Source: Paludibacter sp.
GTDB taxonomy: Bacteria > Bacteroidota > Bacteroidia > Bacteroidales > Paludibacteraceae
Reading direction: 5' to 3'
Assembly: GCA_024710005.1 (NCBI GenBank)
Contig: JANJVQ010000010.1
Span: 1-64,000, forward strand
Length of the DNA: 64,000 nucleotides
The position numbers and the translations under genes are program-made. Below the pieces are notes generated by a model. That model was given only the letters and a program-made list of their open reading frames with translations. It did no database searches and was not told the origin of the DNA. This document shows positions 25,765 through 34,560 of the stretch, one piece after another. Numbering within the stretch: position 1 is the stretch's first letter; each line of letters opens with the position of its first letter.

Positions 25765-26367
25765 TCATTTAACAAAGAACTCAAATTTTAGTTTGTCGTA
25801 TTTATCAAAACCAAAGTATAACTTATATGATATAATTGAAGCTGTTGTTGCTGCAATTCCGGTTGAAAATAATGCAATGCCTGCATTTTTATTTTCAAAA
25901 AAATAGATTAATGGTGACACTAACAGGCAAGACCCACCTACCAATCCTCCATAAACCCAAATATTTTCTAATAGTTTATTATGTGTTCTTTGTAGTTGTA
26001 TTTCAATGATGTCATTGTAGTTAACAAAATAATTAAAGGTTTGATTATATTCAGGTGCAAGACTGAAATATGATTTGAACATCAAACACAAACTGTCTTC
26101 TTTTATTGTATCAAATGATAATAACCCACCAATATAACCGTCCTCAAATTTGAATCTGTTTGAGTTTAATAAAATAGATGTTTCTGGTTTAATTGAGGGG
26201 AGTTTCTCTAATGGTAGACGGAAATAGGTTTCAAAGTTTTTCTTAGGAATTATATACTCTTTCTGCTTTTTTAAATCCCTAACCCACAACTCGTTATTCT
26301 GTGTATGAGCAATCAATGAGAATAATAAGAGGAAACTTATTTGAAGTAGAATTTTCATAAATTTCAT
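25765..26367 (-). CDS. Uncharacterised secreted/membrane protein
   Basis: 200 aa with a signal peptide (ILLQISFLLLFSLIAHTQ). The central domain contains a sequence like QKEYIIPKKNFETYFRLP, followed by two C-terminal hydrophobic helices (VYGGLVGGSCLLVSPLIYFF; GIALFSTGIAATTASIISY). Its shape resembles the protein at 22021-22746. It sits 13 bp after umuD in the same direction, so it is probably on the umuC-umuD transcript. No known function. Confidence 0.6.
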   Translation of the reverse strand: MKFMKILLQISFLLLFSLIAHTQNNELWVRDLKKQKEYIIPKKNFETYFRLPLEKLPSIKPETSILLNSNRFKFEDGYIGGLLSFDTIKEDSLCLMFKSYFSLAPEYNQTFNYFVNYNDIIEIQLQRTHNKLLENIWVYGGLVGGSCLLVSPLIYFFENKNAGIALFSTGIAATTASIISYKLYFGFDKYDKLKFEFFVK

Positions 26368-26380
26368 AAATTATAAAATT

Positions 26381-26803
26381 TCACACTTTCTTCACCACAT
26401 GTGAAACAACACCCCAGATTTGCAGTTCCTGCCCTTCCACAATTTCTAACACAGGAAAGCTGGCATTGGTTGGGATTAATAGACATTTATCCTTTTCGAT
26501 TTTCAACCGCTTAACCGTAAATTCTCCATCTACGTAACATACCACAATTCTACCGTCGACGTAAGGAATGCTCCTGTCGATGACAAGCAAATCTCCATTC
26601 TCGAATTCAGATGACATTGATGAGCCATCTACTTTGGCATAGTAGGTCGCATCCGGGTGGGCTGTTACATATTTATTGAGGTCGATAGTTTCCCGTAAAA
26701 AATCACTTGCAGGTGAAGGAAATCCAGCTTTTACTGCACCAACAAACTGTATCTTTATATTTGAATTTTGTTCAGTCGGATGAATTGACGTTTGTTTCTT
26801 CAT
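26381..26803 (-). CDS. umuD: UmuD-like translesion polymerase V subunit (S24 peptidase)
   Basis: 140 aa. A LexA-like fold with the cleavage site [12 protein letters not shown] (Ala-Gly), catalytic Ser in [18 protein letters not shown] and catalytic Lys in [12 protein letters not shown]. RecA-stimulated self-cleavage would activate it for mutagenic repair. The gene starts within the last 4 bp of umuC (ATGA overlap), the reverse of the usual umuD-umuC order. Confidence 0.92.
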   Translation of the reverse strand: MKKQTSIHPTEQNSNIKIQFVGAVKAGFPSPASDFLRETIDLNKYVTAHPDATYYAKVDGSSMSSEFENGDLLVIDRSIPYVDGRIVVCYVDGEFTVKRLKIEKDKCLLIPTNASFPVLEIVEGQELQIWGVVSHVVKKV

Positions 26804-28056
26804 GGCTTAACCTTTATAATGTCATTGATATTGGTCGTGAACTTATTCGACAATCTTTCCTGTCTCATCTTATGAGTTTTCTGATCCAATGTAGATATAC
26901 GGACCTTATCACCAAATCGGTCATTAAGTTTATCCATAGTTTCCATCAGAGCTTTATGTTTTGGGTTGCTGTTGAAAAATAGTGATTGTTGATATTCATC
27001 TTCTGGTACAAAATCCATCAGGATTACACCGGCTCTTTTATACCCTATATTTTCTTTGTAAATCGATTTTAAGCCTGCTGTGGCAAATTTTATTATCTCT
27101 ATGGATGAATTAGTTGGAAAGGGTAATTTTAAGTGTATACTCCTGCCATATTGCTCATTTTGCGCTTTAAACCGGTTCGATGCAATGAAAACTTCAATGG
27201 CATTACACATTGATTGTTGTTTCCTTAGCTTTTCAGCACATGTAGAAGCAAAAGTGCTGATTCTTTCTCTGAGTTGATCATAACTTTTGTAATCAAATTC
27301 AAAAGTCCGTGTAGTGGCAATGCTTTGCTTCTTTTCTAACACTTCCATTTCAATCACAGCTTTTCCGTTCAAATCATCTTGTAATCTTGCGCCAACAACG
27401 GTCATGTGTTTCTTCACCCAATTATTATCAAGATTACAAAAGTCATAGGCTGTGTTTACCCCCATAGCACGAAGTTTTTTTGCATATTGTCTTCCAACTC
27501 CCCAAATGTCGTCCACGGGCAACCATTTCAATGCTTTGATACGTTTTTCTTCTGTATCAATTACATAACACCCACCTGTACGTTCAGAGAATTTCTTGGC
27601 AATCTTATTTGCAACCTTTGCCAATGATTTTGTTGGTGCAACACCCACTGAAACCGGGATTCCTGTCCATTGCAACACCTGTGTTCTCATCATGATGCCA
27701 TAAGATTGCAAGTCAACCATCATTCCGGACATATCAAGAAAACATTCATCAATGCTATAAATTTCCTGATTTGGTGTATAATTCGAAAGGATGTTCATTA
27801 CCCTATTACTCATATCTCCGTAAAGGGGAAAATTTGCAGAAAATACATGTACTTGATTTTTCTCAAACAATTCCTTATGTTCGAATGCAGGGGCACCCAT
27901 CGGGATGCCAAGTGCTTTGGCTTCGTTAGATCGTGCAATCACGCATCCATCATTGTTACTCAGTACAACAATGGGTTTGGTGTTCAGCGATGGGTTAAAT
28001 ACCCTTTCGCAAGAAGCATAAAAATTATTACAATCGACAAGGGCGTACATACCCAC
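26800..28056 (-). CDS. umuC: UmuC-like Y-family DNA polymerase V
   Basis: 418 aa. Opens with [18 protein letters not shown] (first metal-binding Asp); the palm motif is [12 protein letters not shown] with the catalytic Asp-Glu. The little-finger domain follows. [10 protein letters not shown] near residue 370 is a beta-clamp binding motif (QxxLF). It is a complete enzyme for lesion bypass. Met1 or Met3 could be the start. It is upstream of and coupled to umuD. Confidence 0.93.
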   Translation of the reverse strand: MGMYALVDCNNFYASCERVFNPSLNTKPIVVLSNNDGCVIARSNEAKALGIPMGAPAFEHKELFEKNQVHVFSANFPLYGDMSNRVMNILSNYTPNQEIYSIDECFLDMSGMMVDLQSYGIMMRTQVLQWTGIPVSVGVAPTKSLAKVANKIAKKFSERTGGCYVIDTEEKRIKALKWLPVDDIWGVGRQYAKKLRAMGVNTAYDFCNLDNNWVKKHMTVVGARLQDDLNGKAVIEMEVLEKKQSIATTRTFEFDYKSYDQLRERISTFASTCAEKLRKQQSMCNAIEVFIASNRFKAQNEQYGRSIHLKLPFPTNSSIEIIKFATAGLKSIYKENIGYKRAGVILMDFVPEDEYQQSLFFNSNPKHKALMETMDKLNDRFGDKVRISTLDQKTHKMRQERLSNKFTTNINDIIKVKP

Positions 28057-28188
28057 AAAAATAAATAAACAAATTATTATTCAGGCAAGATGGTTGTTAA
28101 AGTTTTGAACAGGGAAGGGGATGAGGTTTGCAAGAGTTTAAGTTGTTGTTATTCAATGCTTTTAAAGTATAGTTAAAAGTTTAATTAT

Positions 28189-28266
28189 TTAGAGTATGTT
28201 GAATTGCTCTATATGCATCGGACGGTAGTAATCTTTTTTGGCTTCGTTTAATATAGGTTCTTCCAT
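28189..28266 (-). CDS. Possible 25-aa peptide upstream of umuC
   Basis: ATG at 28266 to TAA at 28189-28191, coding for MEEPILNEAKKDYYRPMHIE plus five residues. It lies 22 bp after a TATCTTTG box and 130 bp before umuC. The composition is protein-like, but so short an ORF can arise by chance. It could be a leader peptide, a remnant or a small protein. Confidence 0.3.
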   Translation of the reverse strand: MEEPILNEAKKDYYRPMHIEQFNIL

Positions 28267-28288
28267 AAATTTGTTTGTTGTGTTGACG

Positions 28289-28296
28289 CAAAGATA
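28289..28296 (-). promoter_or_regulatory. Putative promoter -7 box for the umuC operon (TATCTTTG)
   Basis: A full TAnnTTTG match on the minus strand. The -33 element is not obvious, which may fit a regulated (DNA-damage-inducible) promoter. Confidence 0.5.
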
Positions 28297-28380
28297 GTAA
28301 AACGAAATAAAAAAGAATATAAGAGTTGTTATATTAAACCTGAATCATACTCTTTAGCGGATTTTCATATGTTATATATT

Positions 28381-30498
28381 CTACTCCTGAGTTAACTCCA
28401 ACACGAAAATTTCTGAATATTCCCTGAATAGAGCATTCTGGAAGGTTCTCTTTCCCTTTTTGTCAATCTCCCCGTTTACTGTCCCCACGATACTAAATGT
28501 GCCTCTGTATCTGCGTGTGGATTTTTTGAAATCCGGGTTTATCCGGAGGAGTATGGTTTTCTCAGTTTCTCCTGGTGCAAAACTTACCGGATCAAGGAGG
28601 AGTTGTTTTGGTTTTTTATGCAACGCCAGTTCAACCGGCTCCGTGAATCCTGCTTTTCTGTTTATCCTGATTGGGATGGGGATGACGCTGTCGCCCGGGT
28701 TTATCATAAAGACATGTTGTGATGAACGATTTGATGATGTCCCTAACTGCAATGAAAAAGGTGCAGCTTCCGTAATGTCTGCAACAAAACCGGCAGCGGG
28801 TATGTGATGGGTGTAATAAAAAGCCTGCATCATATTATCGGCTGCGATTGCTTTTTGTGTTACTGTTTCACCTTCCTTGCCTTTTATAGTGGCAGTTGCC
28901 GAAACTTCCAAATGGAGTTGCTTTTCTTCCGCATCATCAGGTGCGGTAATGGATATTTCCCAGGTTTTGGTGCCCGGTCTGGTTTTTAAATTGCTTAACT
29001 TAAAGCCTTTTGGAAGTCCTTTTATTGAAAATTCAAGGGCTGGCGTAAATTTTTCTTTACCGAAAATATCAACACGAAAAATACCGGTTCCTCCTTTGGG
29101 AATGCTCAGATTTGCAGGTGAAACAAACACCTCAAACGCGGGAATGTTTTCTTTTCTTTTTAATAAGTAAAAATGATCCTGACCATAATTCCCGATTAAA
29201 TCCTGTATTTCGAGGGTGTAAGTCCCTTCGTTCTTTACCCTGAACTGAAGTTGTGCGTCGGCATGGTGTGTCATCAGACCCTGCTTGGCATCTTCAATGT
29301 CATCTGTAGTTTGGATGGTTTTTCCACTGGCATCTTTAATGATGATGAATGGATCCATCATCGAACCAATTCGGCGGGCTAAAACATCAATGGCAAAATT
29401 CTCATTTTTACGTGCATATAGTTCGTAGCTTTTAACTTGGTTAGGTCCATCCAAAGCATCGAAAATAACATCTCCGACTTCCAAAACGGGATGCATTTTA
29501 GGTGTAATTTGAAAGTTGTCTGTTTTACTTACACCCCAAAAAATGATTGGATTAGACAGGTAATTGTTCTTTCCCGGTGCGTTTAACATATTTCTTTCTT
29601 CCCGCAAGGGTATATATGTAAGGTTGTTTTGTTTCAGGTTTACACCTATTAAATCAACTTTTGTTTTTTTGCCAACTTTACCTGCAACGGGAGATGCGGA
29701 CACCAGAAATGGGATTTCACCCAACTCTATCCGGTAGTTGAAATCTTCTCTTCCACGGAAGATTGCATCGTGTATGGACAAGGTATAGGTGTCTGTTTCT
29801 GGTATGGTGGTGATGATTACCGGGTCAACACTGTTCCGGTAATCATCGCAAAACGCAATTTCTTTTCCTTTGCTGTTTGTGATGCGCATCACTGGCTGAA
29901 ACCAACCCGGAACGGCATCAGCGATGTACGGTACAAGTGCCCTGCCTTTTGCTGCTGCAACCAATTGCATCCCTTTGGTCGATTGAAAGGAATAATAATC
30001 TATTTCACCGGGCATAATTTGTCCACACAAAGTTACGGGTAATTGTCTGACCTGATTTGGATTCGTGGCAGTAGATTCTTTCTCCTCCAGCTGATTCGGA
30101 TACTGCCCGATTTCGAAGGGGAGTTTATTGGATATACCTCCTGCCGATTTCAAGCGCAAATCGCGCAATCCGGGACTTGCTTTTTTGTCGATTGTCACTT
30201 TAACGAAAATGCGTTCTTCGAGTTGCGGACTACTTTGATCGTTGAGCTTTCTTCTTATTGGCCTTTTGCGTTTATCGGCAGATTCATCAGGGGTGTATAT
30301 ACTCGCACTGATTATTCCATCTCCACTGATTAACACTTCCGTGGCATTTTTAATGTTGAGACCCCCTATTTCAATGTTTACAGTAGTTCCTCTTTCACCT
30401 CCTGCAGGATAGATAAATCCCATCGTCATTTTCTGGGCTGAAAGATAGGTTGTGCCAATGACTAAGAAAATGATGGATAATATTGGAGCTTTTTTCAT
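28381..30498 (-). CDS. PPC-domain (pre-peptidase C-terminal) secreted protein
   Basis: 705 aa. Signal peptide (ILSIIFLVIGTTYLSAQ). Bacterial Ig-like/IPT segments (IYPAGGERGTTVNIEIGGLN near residue 28; ASPVAGKVGKKTKVDLIGVN near 270) alternate with two PPC-type beta-sandwich domains, GEIDYYSFQSTKGMQLVAAA near 165 and YTLEIQDLIGNYGQDHFYLL near 435. This layout is typical of the planctomycete-type proteins encoded with DUF1501 and DUF1549/DUF1553 partners, as here. It is the last gene of a four-gene minus-strand operon. It probably binds polymer or protein outside the cytoplasm; no enzyme motif seen. Confidence 0.75.
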   Translation of the reverse strand: MKKAPILSIIFLVIGTTYLSAQKMTMGFIYPAGGERGTTVNIEIGGLNIKNATEVLISGDGIISASIYTPDESADKRKRPIRRKLNDQSSPQLEERIFVKVTIDKKASPGLRDLRLKSAGGISNKLPFEIGQYPNQLEEKESTATNPNQVRQLPVTLCGQIMPGEIDYYSFQSTKGMQLVAAAKGRALVPYIADAVPGWFQPVMRITNSKGKEIAFCDDYRNSVDPVIITTIPETDTYTLSIHDAIFRGREDFNYRIELGEIPFLVSASPVAGKVGKKTKVDLIGVNLKQNNLTYIPLREERNMLNAPGKNNYLSNPIIFWGVSKTDNFQITPKMHPVLEVGDVIFDALDGPNQVKSYELYARKNENFAIDVLARRIGSMMDPFIIIKDASGKTIQTTDDIEDAKQGLMTHHADAQLQFRVKNEGTYTLEIQDLIGNYGQDHFYLLKRKENIPAFEVFVSPANLSIPKGGTGIFRVDIFGKEKFTPALEFSIKGLPKGFKLSNLKTRPGTKTWEISITAPDDAEEKQLHLEVSATATIKGKEGETVTQKAIAADNMMQAFYYTHHIPAAGFVADITEAAPFSLQLGTSSNRSSQHVFMINPGDSVIPIPIRINRKAGFTEPVELALHKKPKQLLLDPVSFAPGETEKTILLRINPDFKKSTRRYRGTFSIVGTVNGEIDKKGKRTFQNALFREYSEIFVLELTQE

Positions 30499-30521
30499 GT
30501 CGATTTGATGATTAGTTTTAC

Positions 30522-31811
30522 TTAAGGTTTGATTAATTCGTATAATAAACCATTGCTTTGACCTTCTTTTCCCAGCGAAGGTAACACAGGCAATGATCCG
30601 GCTGTGATGTGTGGTAAGGTTCCGTTGGGGTCAATTCCCATGAGCAGGTAGACTGTGCCAATCAGATCAGCCGGGTAAACTTTCCGTTCTACAATTTCTT
30701 CTCCTGTTTTATCTGTTTTACCGATGACTTTTCCCGGGATAAATCCTCCTCCTGCCACCAAATAGCTGAATGCTTTTCCAAAGTGAGCTCTCCCGCCATT
30801 CCAGGGTGCTTCCCATTGTACACGGGGTGTTCGACCAAACTCTCCACCACAGAGAATGATGGTGCTTTCCAGCAATCCTCTTTCATCTAAATCAGCTATC
30901 AGGGCAGATAAGGCCTGGTCGAGTTCCGGCAGCATGTCACTCAGGCGCTGAAAACCTTTTTTATGTGTGTCCCAGCCAGTGGAGCGGACATTGATGAATG
31001 GCACCCCGGCTTCTACCAGCCTCCGGGCTGTTAAACAAGCTTGTCCGGTTCGATGCATACCATACCGTTCACGTACTTCCTTGCTTTCTTTTGATAAATC
31101 GAATGATGCGCCTGCCTCACCGAAAATAAAGCTGATGTTATGCTGACGCATGGAATCAATGGCATGTTTATAGGCTGATGTTTTAAAATAGGGATTAATA
31201 TTTTCAAACGCATTCAGTAACTGTAATCGTTGGTTGAATTTTTCAGCCGATATAAATGGATTTACAATGCCTTCAACCTCAAAAGTTGTTTTTTCAGGTG
31301 CTCCTCCGGTATCAAAGGATTTAAAACGATTACCCAAAAATCCACCTTCGTTGAAACGATTATTGGCTGCGGTTATTGAAATGTACGGTGGCAGGATGCC
31401 TTTGTAGCTGTCTTTTTTGAAATAGGAGACAACGGCTCCGTACGATGGATATACTACATCTCCACCGCTTAGATCACCCGTTATCATGGCATAATGTCCT
31501 GTTTCATGCCCATTTACACCATGCGTCATGCTGCGGATGAGGCTGTACTTGTCGGCCATTTGTGCCAACAGGGGCAATTTTGAACCGATGATGATTCCCG
31601 GTACATTGGTTACGCTAACCTCTTTGAAATTGCCATAGATATCCCTGCCGGCATCTGGTTTAGGGTCGAATGTGTCGGTTTGCGACGGACCGCCATCCAA
31701 ATAAACCAAGATAACAGACTTAGCTTGCCGGGCTGATGCGTCTTCAGCGATAAAAATCATCAGCATGCTAATCAGCAATACGGTTGTTTTAAAAAATGGG
31801 TGTATATTCAT
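30522..31811 (-). CDS. DUF1501 family protein (alkaline-phosphatase-superfamily-like)
   Basis: About 429 aa from ATG 31811, followed by a clear signal peptide (TTVLLISMLMIFIAEDASA). A TTG at 31847 would only add a non-secretory leader. Hallmarks: VILVYLDGGPSQTDTFDPKP (metal-binding Asp of the superfamily), SLIRSMTHGVNGHETGHYAM, and the C-terminal GEFGRTPRVQ with WNGGRAHFGKAFSYL. DUF1501 members are exported and resemble sulfatases; their substrates are unknown. The gene follows DUF1549/DUF1553 directly, its usual partner. Confidence 0.88.
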   Translation of the reverse strand: MNIHPFFKTTVLLISMLMIFIAEDASARQAKSVILVYLDGGPSQTDTFDPKPDAGRDIYGNFKEVSVTNVPGIIIGSKLPLLAQMADKYSLIRSMTHGVNGHETGHYAMITGDLSGGDVVYPSYGAVVSYFKKDSYKGILPPYISITAANNRFNEGGFLGNRFKSFDTGGAPEKTTFEVEGIVNPFISAEKFNQRLQLLNAFENINPYFKTSAYKHAIDSMRQHNISFIFGEAGASFDLSKESKEVRERYGMHRTGQACLTARRLVEAGVPFINVRSTGWDTHKKGFQRLSDMLPELDQALSALIADLDERGLLESTIILCGGEFGRTPRVQWEAPWNGGRAHFGKAFSYLVAGGGFIPGKVIGKTDKTGEEIVERKVYPADLIGTVYLLMGIDPNGTLPHITAGSLPVLPSLGKEGQSNGLLYELIKP

Positions 31812-31843
31812 CTTGTTTATTGTATAAAAAGTGAATTTGAATG

Positions 31844-33295
31844 TCAATGATTGTATAAAAATTCAATGCTGTTGATTTGCATCCACAATATATCAGAAGC
31901 CAATTGGCGTAAGGAGACTTTATTTTTTTGTGCATATTGTCTGTATAATAACATTTCTTCGTCAGTTGGAAAACGTGACAAGGTCATTAACGTAATGGCC
32001 CTGCATACCCCCGGAATGTCTTTTTCCTGTTTGCAGAGTTCCGTAAGTACATTGCTTTTTCTGATTCTCTCCTCTAATTCGCGGGCATTCATAAGATATA
32101 GTAACTGCCTTGCCGACAGTGTGTTGTTTCGTTGACTTTCTAATGAAACATCCCTCGATACCCTGCCAAAAAGTTCAAGAGCCGAACTCGAGACCGTTGC
32201 ATCACCTACATCAATCGCGCGGGTACCTTTGGGGTAAAAAGTAAATGGCTCCGGAACGCGACTGCGGTATTCATCTGCAATACCTGTCAGGTCGGCTAAT
32301 GCATCAATAAGTACCTCTGCCGGTAAACGTTGGGCAATATAAAATCCCGCTGGTGCATGACTGCTTTGGTATATTCCGGAGTTTAAAATTAATTTCAACA
32401 ATGCTTTGGTGTCGTAGCCCGAGGCGATAAACTGATCTGTCAGATATTCCAGCAAGGCCTTGTTGGATGGAGGGTTATGCACTCCCCAGTCATCAGGTTC
32501 ATCTACAATGCCTTTCCCGAAAACCCAATACCACAACCTGTTTGCCATCACAGCTGCAAAGCGCCGGTTTTGTTTGTCAGTCAACCACTCAGTGTACTGC
32601 TTTCTCCAGTCTTCACCCGGCTGAAGTTGAATGCTCTTGTTGTTTGAGAGTTTTACCGTTTTTTTTCGCGGTTTTTTGGAGTAGTCAAGATAAATGATTT
32701 CTTCTTTCCATTCTTTGGTTGGTTTATAACTGATTTGATCAAAGCAAGCCGCACCTTCAAACGGGGTGGTTCTTTCTCCTAAAAATAATAGCTGAATATT
32801 TTGATAGATGTTTTCGGGTGTTTTTTTGATAAAAGCCCGATAAAAATTTACGGCTGGTGAACGGAAATTGCTGCCCTGTGAAAGCAGCAGGTTCCTGACA
32901 AAAGTATCATAAGGCACATTGGTACTGATTTGTTCGTACAACCAGCGGTTATAGGCTTGTACACCGTTTGGCCAGAGATTGCTCGGAAATTCGGACTTGA
33001 TTCGCAGGATATCTCCCCATCGCATCACCATATAACGAACATATTCATCTGAGTCAAGGAGAGAATCAATCAGCAAGGTCCTTTTTTCAGGATGAACAGA
33101 TTGCAGGAATTGAACAGCTTTGTCCGACTTAGGTAAACGACCGGTTAACACCAGAAAGGTTCTTCTGAGAAATACCTCATCACCACAGGGCAGAAAATGC
33201 TGATGCGATGTGTTGCGGAAAATTTTGTCAATTTCGTTTGCTGATAAGGTATTAACTGATAATACAATCAGCAGCATGCATATGATTTTTTTCAT
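31844..33295 (-). CDS. DUF1549/DUF1553 domain protein
   Basis: 483 aa. Signal peptide (ICMLLIVLSVNTLSA). DUF1549 core FLRRTFLVLTGRLPKSDKAV with YDTFVRNLLLSQGSN, then DUF1553 with RRFAAVMANRLWYWVFGKGI and VDEPDDWG, and LTDQFIASGYDTKALLKLIL. Planctomycete relatives are usually 700-1000 aa with an N-terminal cytochrome-like segment that is absent here, so this is a compact version. It starts within the stop region of the Rid-like gene (4-bp overlap). Function unknown; obligate pairing with DUF1501 suggests a shared extracytoplasmic pathway. Confidence 0.85.
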   Translation of the reverse strand: MKKIICMLLIVLSVNTLSANEIDKIFRNTSHQHFLPCGDEVFLRRTFLVLTGRLPKSDKAVQFLQSVHPEKRTLLIDSLLDSDEYVRYMVMRWGDILRIKSEFPSNLWPNGVQAYNRWLYEQISTNVPYDTFVRNLLLSQGSNFRSPAVNFYRAFIKKTPENIYQNIQLLFLGERTTPFEGAACFDQISYKPTKEWKEEIIYLDYSKKPRKKTVKLSNNKSIQLQPGEDWRKQYTEWLTDKQNRRFAAVMANRLWYWVFGKGIVDEPDDWGVHNPPSNKALLEYLTDQFIASGYDTKALLKLILNSGIYQSSHAPAGFYIAQRLPAEVLIDALADLTGIADEYRSRVPEPFTFYPKGTRAIDVGDATVSSSALELFGRVSRDVSLESQRNNTLSARQLLYLMNARELEERIRKSNVLTELCKQEKDIPGVCRAITLMTLSRFPTDEEMLLYRQYAQKNKVSLRQLASDILWMQINSIEFLYNH

Positions 33296-34464
33296 GTATC
33301 ATGGGTATTAATGGGTACGTGTGATAATTTTACAACACCTTCAATTTCAACTAATAATTCATTCCGACAGATGTCGGCCTGAACAAAAATGGCAGGTATC
33401 TCAGGCCAATGCTTATCAACTTCAGATTTAATCAGGTTAAAATCATGCATGTGTTTGATGTAAACCCTGATGCTGATTAGCGTTGTGCTGAAATCAGTAA
33501 TGCCGTACTGTTTGAGATTGGTTTCTGAAAGGAGAAAATAGATGTTCTCCATGGTTTGTCTGGTCTGTGAATCCGCCTTCATGCAATGCATGCTTTCTTC
33601 ACCTCTGATGGCAGCTGTGCCCGAAACAAAACAAATTCCGCAAGATTTATCCAGGATGATTTTTGCCCTTTCAAATTTTGGGGTTGCATGTAAATTGTGA
33701 ATTGATTTTCCAATGAGTTTCGATTGCGAATAATGATGGGCTGCAACCTGCAAAGGATTATCTATGGGTATGATTCGGATGTTGTCTGATTTAGAAGTGA
33801 ATGCAATCAAACTGATAAGTAGTCCATTCATGCACATGCCAATTCCCGTGGCAGCAGGATAGCCCTGTTGTATCCAGTTGGTTTTATCATAGAACCGGGC
33901 ACGCATCTCGTTAAAAGCCTGATAATGTTGAATCTCATTTGTCGATGATGTGATGTGACCGATGTAATTCCACTGGCGAACGATGTCGTGTATGTTGAAT
34001 CCTTCTGTTTCAAATATTGATTCGATTAGCTGGAAAAGATCAGGGTCAAATTCCCTGGATGTCGCATCAAAATCAGCATGTAAGTTACCTTCTATAAAAA
34101 GAAAGCTACTGAATTCATTCTCAACAATTAAATAGGGTATTTCCTGGAGTTTTTTTCTTCTCAGTATTAAATTACGTTCAATATCGTTTAAGTAGATAAC
34201 TTCTGCATACACTTCATCTGCGTGCGCTGTTGGTTGAACAATGTAACTGAATAAAGGTAAATTCTCTTCTGTGTATAATGATGACAATGTCTGTCGGATG
34301 GTGCTGATTTTATCAACATAGCTTTTCTCTGTAGCAGAACCAAAGCAGGTGATTCGGATTATTTCCCTGTTCGTTTCAAATTGTGAAGCGAGCAAGAGAA
34401 TTGTTTTATCAAAATTTCTATGGCAGGCTTTATAACAGTTAATCTGGAAGTTTGTGATATTCAT
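33292..34464 (-). CDS. Rid/chorismatase (FkbO/Hyg5)-like protein
   Basis: 390 aa, no signal peptide. Two Rid-like modules: the first half is divergent. The second contains AFNEMRARFYDK, the loop GYPAATGIGM and CGICFVSGTAAIRGEESMHC, resembling the chorismatase-type (FkbO/Hyg5) active-site region. The C-terminus (EIPAIFVQADICRNELLVEI) is the typical Rid ending. Chorismate hydrolysis is one possibility; a diverged Rid enamine deaminase is another. It is the first gene of the quartet and overlaps the DUF1549 gene by 4 bp, an unexpected cytosolic partner for exported proteins. Confidence 0.6.
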   Translation of the reverse strand: MNITNFQINCYKACHRNFDKTILLLASQFETNREIIRITCFGSATEKSYVDKISTIRQTLSSLYTEENLPLFSYIVQPTAHADEVYAEVIYLNDIERNLILRRKKLQEIPYLIVENEFSSFLFIEGNLHADFDATSREFDPDLFQLIESIFETEGFNIHDIVRQWNYIGHITSSTNEIQHYQAFNEMRARFYDKTNWIQQGYPAATGIGMCMNGLLISLIAFTSKSDNIRIIPIDNPLQVAAHHYSQSKLIGKSIHNLHATPKFERAKIILDKSCGICFVSGTAAIRGEESMHCMKADSQTRQTMENIYFLLSETNLKQYGITDFSTTLISIRVYIKHMHDFNLIKSEVDKHWPEIPAIFVQADICRNELLVEIEGVVKLSHVPINTHDT

Positions 34465-34560
34465 TCAATAAAGCATTATAATAAGGTCTTTTTTTTACTA
34501 ATTGTAAAGTAGACTAATTCTTCGGTAAAAAGTTTAATGCTTGTTAAGAAATATTGAATA

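Larger units (their letters stand above)
28057..28380. other. Intergenic region upstream of umuC
   Basis: 324 bp containing a minus-strand TAnnTTTG box (28289-28296) and a 25-codon ORF (28189-28266). Otherwise AT-rich with no recognised operator. I found no LexA box matching a consensus I know. Confidence 0.5.
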
